From: Nocardiopsis sp. YSL2
GTDB taxonomy: Bacteria; Actinomycetota; Actinomycetes; Streptosporangiales; Streptosporangiaceae
DNA length: 64,000 nt
Reading direction: 5' to 3'
NCBI RefSeq assembly: GCF_030555055.1
Contig: NZ_JAMOAO010000002.1
Span: 1 to 64,000, forward strand
Below are positions 58,781 through 64,000 of the stretch, one piece after another. The number at the start of each line of letters is the position of its first letter. Positions within the stretch are counted from its first letter, which is position 1. The position numbers and the translations under genes are program-made. A model generated the notes under the pieces. The model ran no database searches. It was not told the origin of the DNA and saw only the letters and a list, made by a program, of their open reading frames with translations.

Positions 58781-59090
58781 GCCTTCCCGCGGTGTACACC
58801 CCAGCGCAGGCCGCCGAGATCCTCCAGTGCCGGGAGTCCTGGCTCAAGGACAAGGCCAAGGCACGCGCTATCCCGTTCCACAAACTCTCTGGCGAGTACC
58901 GGTTCACCGACGAGGACCTCGCCGAGATCATCCGCATCACCGCTGAGCGGCCCGAGGCCGAGCCGTCGCCGCCCGCCCGCGCGACGGGGCCCCGCACGAA
59001 ACGGCCCACCGCCGCCACCACACCGCCGACCGCTCCGGAAGCCACCCCGCTGCGGCCGCGACGGCGCCTCACCATCCCCGCCGCCGGTGA
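58777..59090 (+). pseudogene. P2 excisionase-like protein, stop lost by one-base change
   Basis: Matches 32211-32525 closely (YTPAQAAEILQCRESWLKDK). The stop is out of frame because GCCGGTGA replaces GCCGGGTGA, so the frame runs on. The winged-helix part is undisturbed. Confidence 0.65.
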
Positions 59091-59120
59091 CCGGCGGCCC
59101 GGCCCCACCAGGAGAGGGCC

Positions 59121-59330
59121 ATGGCCACACAGACCCACATCACCGTCGACAAGCCCGCCCGCCTGCTCGCGCCGCACGAGGTCGCCGAGCTCTTCCGAGT
59201 CGACGCCAAGACCGTCAGCCGCTGGGCGCGACGCGGACTCCTCGACTCGATCCGCACCCCAGCCGGTCACCGCAGGTTCTTCGCGGACCAGGTCGAGGAC
59301 TTGATCAACCGCCACAACACCGCCAAGTAG
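59121..59330 (+). CDS. BldC-like regulator of P2
   Basis: An intact 69-residue protein, closely related to the P1 copy: LLAPHEVAELFRVDAKTVSR, WARRGLLDSIRTPAGHRRFF. It is one of very few frameshift-free genes right of 48.15 kb, as expected from its small size. Role as in P1: excisionase-like or host-directed regulator. Confidence 0.8.
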   Translation: MATQTHITVDKPARLLAPHEVAELFRVDAKTVSRWARRGLLDSIRTPAGHRRFFADQVEDLINRHNTAK

Positions 59331-59397
59331 CGGCACAGCAAGGCCCCCGCCGGATGCGACCCGGCAGGGGCGAGGCCCCAACCCAGGAGACAGGGCC

Positions 59398-59854
59398 ATG
59401 GACAACGTAGCCGACACCCCGCGCGCCGAGACCGTGCGCGCCGCACACCAGCTCATCGTGCAGGCCGGAGCCGAGCTGGAGAAGCTCCTCACCCCGGCCC
59501 CCACGATCCCCGTACCGGCCGCCCCACAGGAGATGACCACCACGCAGCGGCAGGCGCGCACCCTGGCCGCCAGCGAGCCTCGCGGCCTCCCACCCGGACA
59601 TGCCGCCCGTGAGCTGGACGATCTACGACCACGTCCCCGAACAGGCGATCGGCCAGGTCTCCAGCGAATCCGACGAGGAAGCCAGCCGCGAGATCACCGC
59701 GTGGGCCACCGTGCTCGGTTCCGAGGTCACGCGGAAGCGCAACCGGAACGACATGTGGACCCACGTGGAGACCACCGCGAAGTCCGGCGGCGTGGACATC
59801 CGCATCTGGGCGATGGTCGACCGGCGCCCCGAGGGGGCGAGCTCCGATGGCTGA
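59398..59854 (+). pseudogene. P2 homologue of the 154-residue early protein, frameshifted
   Basis: First part VRAAHQLIVQAGAELEKLLT matches P1; after a missing base near 59.57 kb the second part DHVPEQAIGQVSSESDEEAS and VDIRIWAMVDRRPEG resumes in another frame. Function unknown. Confidence 0.6.
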
Positions 59855-60200
59855 GCGCATCCGCATCCAGTCTCGGCTGCGACGCACCGAGCCCGACACC
59901 GCCCCGGCGCCAATCCCAGCGGACGTCGACGACCGCGCCCAGACCGTCCTCGACGACACCGATCACGTCCTCGACCACATCGAAGAGGGCCCTGTCGTGA
60001 TCCACCACACCCACGCCCCGGACGCCGTCGTCGGCGACCAGGTCGACGCCCACATCACCGGCGTCGTCGAGGCCATCGAGCACGACGGACGCATCCTCAT
60101 CCGCTACCCGACCACCGACGACAGCCACGCCTGGGTGCGCCTAGACCCGGCCGCCGCCGGGGTCGGAGTGTCCGTCGCCAACCACGGGGGGACCCCATGA
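59847..60200 (+). pseudogene. P2 fusion of two small early genes by a one-base insertion
   Basis: In P1 these are two genes overlapping by GTGA (33301 and 33450). Here an extra base before the overlap puts both in one frame, giving a continuous 117-residue product (RTEPDTAPAPIPADVDDRAQ, then HHTHAPDAVVGDQVDAHITG). The second reading frame would start at GTG 59997. Most likely two genes joined by a sequence error. Confidence 0.55.
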
Positions 60201-60538
60201 CCACCACACGCCTGCGTTCACGCGAGGCCGAGATCGCCGACAGGTCGCCATCGCGCGAGCCCGCTGGCCACTCGGCTCCCACGTCGTCCACACCGCCACC
60301 GGCATGCGCGGCGTCATCACCCGCGACAACGCCAGCCGGGTTCCCTGCGGCACCACCGGCGCCGACGAGGACGCCGCCTGGTCGGTGCTGCCGTCCGCGG
60401 CCGCCGCGCGCGGGGGACGCCCGCCGCCCCGGCTGGGGGCATCGCCGTCCACGTGACCTTTACCGAGGCGGGAACCACGTGGAACCCTGGATCCGCACCG
60501 ACTACCTGCGGCGGATGCGCCGCGCTGGGGGGCGGTGA
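60197..60538 (+). pseudogene. P2 homologue of the 114-residue early protein, frameshifted
   Basis: Starts TTRLRSREAEIADR as in P1, then a missing base near 60.24 kb and further indels near 60.41 and 60.48 kb break the frame. The DNA stays closely similar to 33650-33994 throughout. Confidence 0.55.
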
Positions 60539-61016
60539 GCGCCGTGAGGTACATCGTGATCGCCGCCGACGGCACCCTGACCGCCCACGACCGCGACCTC
60601 GACCTGCGATCCGAGGTCGGACCCGAGGGGCCCGCACGCGTGCGACTGGCCACCTCCGTGCTCGCCGCCGGGTGGACCAACGACGACGGCCACGCGCAGG
60701 GCTACCCGCGCAACACGGTCGGCTCCTGTGTCCTGCTTTCTCGCGCTCGGCGCCGTCGGCCTCCCCTACGCGGGTCCGGTGGTCCTCACCGGCTGGGACC
60801 CGATCCGTGAGATCCGCAGGCCTCACCGACCGTGGCCTGATCGAGCGCACCCACCGGGATGTGCTCGTCGCCCTCGGGAAGGCCGAGCGCCCAGACGGGC
60901 CGCCGCCCACCCCGCGCACCTTGGCGTGGGAGTCGGACGTGCGCGAGTACGCCGGATGGGTGAAGGACGCCCCGGCGCCGACCATGCAACTCCTGCAGAT
61001 GGACGGCCTGCGATGA
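60535..61016 (+). pseudogene. P2 homologue of the 158-residue early protein, frameshifted
   Basis: Begins VSAVRYIVIAADGTLTAHDR; the frame changes near 60.74 kb and 60.82 kb and ends AWESDVREYAGWVKDAPAPT. Start at GTG overlapping the previous stop. Confidence 0.55.
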
Positions 61017-61587
61017 GCGCCCCGCCGATCCCCGCGCGCCTCGCGCACCGACCCACCGTCGGCGGACTGGTCGTGCCATGGGTGTCCCTGGAGTCCGACC
61101 GCGGCCACCACCTCGGGCAGGTCTCCGAGGCGCGCCGGGTCCGCGCCTGCAGATGCACCAGTGCCAGATCGACGGCGAGCCGCTCTACACCGACCGGTAC
61201 GTCCTGCTCGGACGCGCCTCCGACCGGGCCCGGGGATACGTGATGGAGCCCGGCATGCACCCCGAGTGCGCCGCCTACGCGATCAAGGCCTGCCCGATGC
61301 TCGCCGGGTCCATGGACCACTACCGCAAGCGCCCCGTCGACATGTCCGCCCGGACCTGCCCGGACCCCGACTGCGGGCACGGCTTCCTTCCGTCGCCGGA
61401 CTCGGCGGTCCGCGCGGGCCGCCCCGCCGACACTTCTTTCAGGTGTGGGCTGAGGCCAGCGACTACGGGTTTCGCCGTCACCCAGGCGGGCTTCGCCCTC
61501 GTCTGGCCCAAGGCCCCCATTGAGGATCCGAACCATCGCTACCGGCGCGCACCGCGCTGCCCTGAACTCATCACGAAGGAGTACTGA
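61013..61587 (+). pseudogene. P2 homologue of the Cys-containing early protein, frameshifted
   Basis: Begins SAPPIPARLAHRPTVGGLVV and keeps MHPECAAYAIKACPMLAGSM and CPDPDCGHG. Frame changes occur near 61.15, 61.43 and 61.48 kb. The Cys pairs are preserved. Confidence 0.55.
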
Positions 61588-61589
61588 CC

Positions 61590-62595
61590 ATGTCCCGGAC
61601 GTCAAGCTCACCTGGCGCGCGAGCGGGGAAGCCCACGCCAGGAAGTAAGGGAGGAGAGGGCCCCCTGGGGGGATCCAGCCCGAAGACCCGCCCTGCGTCC
61701 GGTTCCCAGGCCGGACCGGAGGCCCCCATCGCTCCCGCCCTCCGGTCCGGCCACCCCACACGTGGAGGCCGGCCCCAAGGACCTGACCGGTTACCAGATC
61801 GACGTTCTGTTCCGCCCGACGACCCCCCCGCGTCCAAGTCCACCGGGGCAACGCCCACCTGCAGGGGTGGGACGTACGCCGATCGCTGATCCGCATCTTC
61901 GGGTTCGGTGGATGGTCCGTCGTGACGCTGGAGTCCACCTGCATCCGCGACATGGCCCGGACGATCCCACCCAGCGAGGAGTCCAAGGGCGGAACGCGGT
62001 TCTGGGCGACCTACCGGGCCCAGGGCGCCTCATCGTCCGCACCGTCGACGGCCGCGTCCTGGGCTTCTGGGACGACGGCGCCGTCGAGGAGGCATCCAAG
62101 CAGGTCACCCATGGGGCAGCCCACGACCTTGCACTCAAGGCCTCGCTGACCGGCGCCCTCAAGCGCGCCGCCGTCAACCTGGGCGACCAGTTGGGCTTGA
62201 GCCTGTACCGCAAGGGCCCCGACGACCTCAAGGCGCAGGCGTCCGTCATCTGGTCGATGGCGCACCCGCCCAAGGACTTGGAGATCACCCAGCAGACCGG
62301 GCCCGTCGACGTGCCCAGCAACGAGGACGACGCCCTGCTTATGGACACCCTCATCCACGACATCGTCGACGCCCCCGACCACGCGACGCTCAACGCCATC
62401 AGCCGCCCGCGTGAACGAGGAGGAGCGGGCCGGACTCGCGCCTGAGTGGGCGGACCAGCTCAAGGGTGCACTCAAAGCCCGGCTCGTTGAGCTCACCGCC
62501 GGTCCGACTCCGCAGCAGGCTGCTGCCGCCCAAAAGACGCCGCCGCAGAGGCACCCCAGACCCAGCCGTACCGAGGAGGAGGCCGCAATGCCTGA
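61590..62595 (+). pseudogene. P2 Rad52-like annealase, frameshifted
   Basis: The core HDLALKASLTGALKRAAVNL and LGDQLGLSLYRKGPDD matches the P1 annealase, and RIFGFGGWS can be read near 61.9 kb. Several indels and a shorter linker break the frame. The N-terminal low-complexity part is also conserved. Confidence 0.6.
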
Positions 62596-63228
62596 CCTGT
62601 CCCACCCCGCCCGTGTCGCCGCGCTCCGCGTCCTCAAGGACCGGGTCACCGCCGAGTACGACGTGCCCGCACTGACGCAGAAGCCCACTTCAAGGACATG
62701 CGCAACACCTGGGGCGTCAGAGCCTCGACGTGCTCATGCCCGCAGGCGAGTCCGCCGGATCCCTGGACCATCAGCGGCCCGCGCCGCAAGGTCACGTGGC
62801 ACACCGAAGCGCTCGTCGACCTGGTCGAACGCACCGCCCCGGCCGAGCTGGTCGAGGAGATCGACCCGGCCGCACTGGAGGACGCCGACCTGCTCGACGT
62901 CATCCGTGAGACCCGGCCCGACCTTCTCCGCCGGTCGGTGCGCAAGGCCTTCATCAAGAAGCTCGACGAGGCCCTCTCCGACGACGGCCACCTCACCGAC
63001 CACAGCACCGGCGAGGTCGTCAAGGTCGCCGACGTCGACCACACGCCGGTCACCGGCGCGTTCACTTTCACGCCTGGCGACCGAGCGGAAGAGGCCGTGC
63101 TGGAGGCGTGGCACCGCGGCGAGTTGGCCGGCGTCGCGAGTCCGCTGGTGCCGCAGATCGAGCGCACCCCCGAGCCCGCGCCGACCGACGAACCCACCGG
63201 AACGCTTCCCCCAGGAGGCCAGTCATGA
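62588..63228 (+). pseudogene. P2 homologue of the 213-residue early protein, frameshifted
   Basis: Begins DLSHPARVAALRVLKDRVTA; after indels near 62.66-62.77 kb it continues RKVTWHTEALVDLVERTAPA and LRRSVRKAFIKKLDEALSDD to the normal stop. Much of the protein is intact in one frame. Confidence 0.55.
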
Positions 63229-63458
63229 CCGTCTTCCCTCACCTTCGGCAGCGGCCTGCTCTGCGGCGCGGCCGTCCTGGCGGCCTTCATCTGGTTCGCC
63301 ACGGCGGCCCGCCAGGACCAGAAGCAGATCGAGCTGTACCACCTGCGCAACGAGAACCGCGGGCTGCGCGAGGTCAACACGAAGCTGTCGATCCGGTGCG
63401 GCCACTGCGGAACCGGCCGGGCCGTGCCCGCCGACGGCAGACGGGGGGCACCCTGTGA
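63225..63458 (+). pseudogene. P2 membrane-anchored CxxC protein, frameshifted
   Basis: The hydrophobic part (LLCGAAVLAAFIWFATAA) and the tail LREVNTKLSIRCGHCGTGRA lie in a different frame from the ATG; one indel near 63.24 kb would join them. Homologue of 36644-36868. Confidence 0.5.
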
Positions 63459-63874
63459 GTGCCGAAGACGACTGCGTGCCCTCGCCGCCGAGCGGGGCGC
63501 GGTTGTCCTGACCGAGTGGGCGCCCGAGCGGCTGCTCGACATCGTCCGCGAGCAGCGTGCGCGCCAGGCCGCCACGGGCCGCGCCGACGCCCACATGGAC
63601 GGGCACGCACACGAGATCGCCGCTGCCATCACCGAGATCACGGGCGTGGCCCTGACGACGTGACCGCCGTGCTGCTCGCGATGGCCAGCCAGGTCGGCAC
63701 CTTGCTCGTCGCCCACCAGCGCAGCGCTGACTCCACGGTCCTGCACCTGATGTGTGTCGGTCGCCGACTACGTGGACCGAGCCCAGCACCGGCCAGACGA
63801 TGGCCGCACCGGGCGCGCCCTGCTGCCGGTGTGGGCAGCCCTCGCCGTGCTCGATCTCCCAGGGAGGCCGCTGA
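63455..63874 (+). pseudogene. P2 homologue of the 147-residue early protein, frameshifted
   Basis: Segments LRALAAERGAVVLTEWAPER and HEIAAAITEITGVA match 36865-37308, with frame changes near 63.47, 63.65, 63.76 and 63.8 kb. The end CSISQGG-like text precedes the next ATG. Confidence 0.5.
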
Positions 63875-64000
63875 TGATCGACCGCACCTGGAGGCGCATA
63901 CACCGCCGGATCCTCGACACCGAGATCAGCGTGCACGAGTACGCCGCGGGATGGCGGCGGCACTTGCTCGGCACCGCCCTGCATGAGGACATGCCGGGCC
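63874..64000 (+). CDS. P2 small early protein, cut by the window edge
   Basis: The first 42 codons of the P2 counterpart of 37308-37553 (RTWRRIHRRILDTEISVHEY, then LHEDMPG). No frameshift is visible before the edge. Function unknown. Confidence 0.5.
   Translation, partial: MIDRTWRRIHRRILDTEISVHEYAAGWRRHLLGTALHEDMPG

Noticed and set aside
1-64000. CRISPR array
   Set aside because: No series of equal repeats with unique spacers was seen. The tandem heptamers at 46360 have no spacers.

Overview
The window is high-GC DNA from an actinomycete, probably a mycelial relative of Nocardiopsis or Streptomyces. That is an inference from the Scr1-type HTH/DUF397 pair, the DUF2637 protein, the BldC- and WhiB-like regulators, many GTG starts and dense ATGA/GTGA gene overlaps. 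No organism name can be read from the sequence.

Layout: (A) 1-14.6 kb is the late module of a siphovirus-type prophage (called P0): head-tail connector, tail terminator, major tail protein, tail assembly chaperones with a likely -1 frameshift, tape measure with a peptidase domain, distal tail proteins, an SGNH-hydrolase tail protein, small membrane proteins and an amidase endolysin. (B) 14.6-20.5 kb is an accessory region. It holds a phage-type Ku, a SWIM zinc-finger protein, a DUF932 protein and small genes, tied together by a shared 17-bp palindromic operator and interrupted by an IS30-family element sitting inside a terminator hairpin. (C) 20.4-28.3 kb is mixed chromosomal/accessory DNA: a DUF2637 protein behind a cluster of hairpins, an IS110-family element, a five-gene overlapping operon, an Scr1-like regulator with DUF397 partners, a PP2C phosphatase and a lipoprotein. 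(D) 28.4-48.1 kb is the early half of a second prophage (P1): tyrosine integrase, divergent repressor/Cro switch, two excisionase-like HTH proteins (one BldC-like), a Rad52-type annealase, a RuvC-like resolvase, a WhiB-like protein, many small orphan genes, and a replication initiator plus DnaC-like loader. (E) 48.15-55.4 kb is host DNA: a NYN-domain protein, a TPR protein and a class Ia ribonucleotide reductase operon (nrdAB) behind a cobalamin riboswitch. (F) 55.4 kb to the edge is the left half of a third prophage (P2), collinear with P1 from the integrase through about 17 further genes, inserted directly after the nrdB terminator.

The most important caution is that coding DNA left of about 48.15 kb is clean, while almost every gene to the right carries single-base indels, including the host nrdA and nrdB. 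The encoded proteins are otherwise well conserved across the breaks. This looks more like uncorrected sequence or a contig join than biological decay, so 'pseudogene' on the right side should be read as 'frameshifted as given'.

How the parts fit: P1 and P2 have different integrases but nearly identical repressors, cro genes and switch regions, so they look homoimmune. P1 ends without late genes and without a visible copy of its candidate attachment repeat, at the same place where the clean sequence stops. The best leads for new biology are the shared palindromic operator next to Ku, the six tandem heptamers inside the P1 replication initiator gene, and the leaderless cro promoter.
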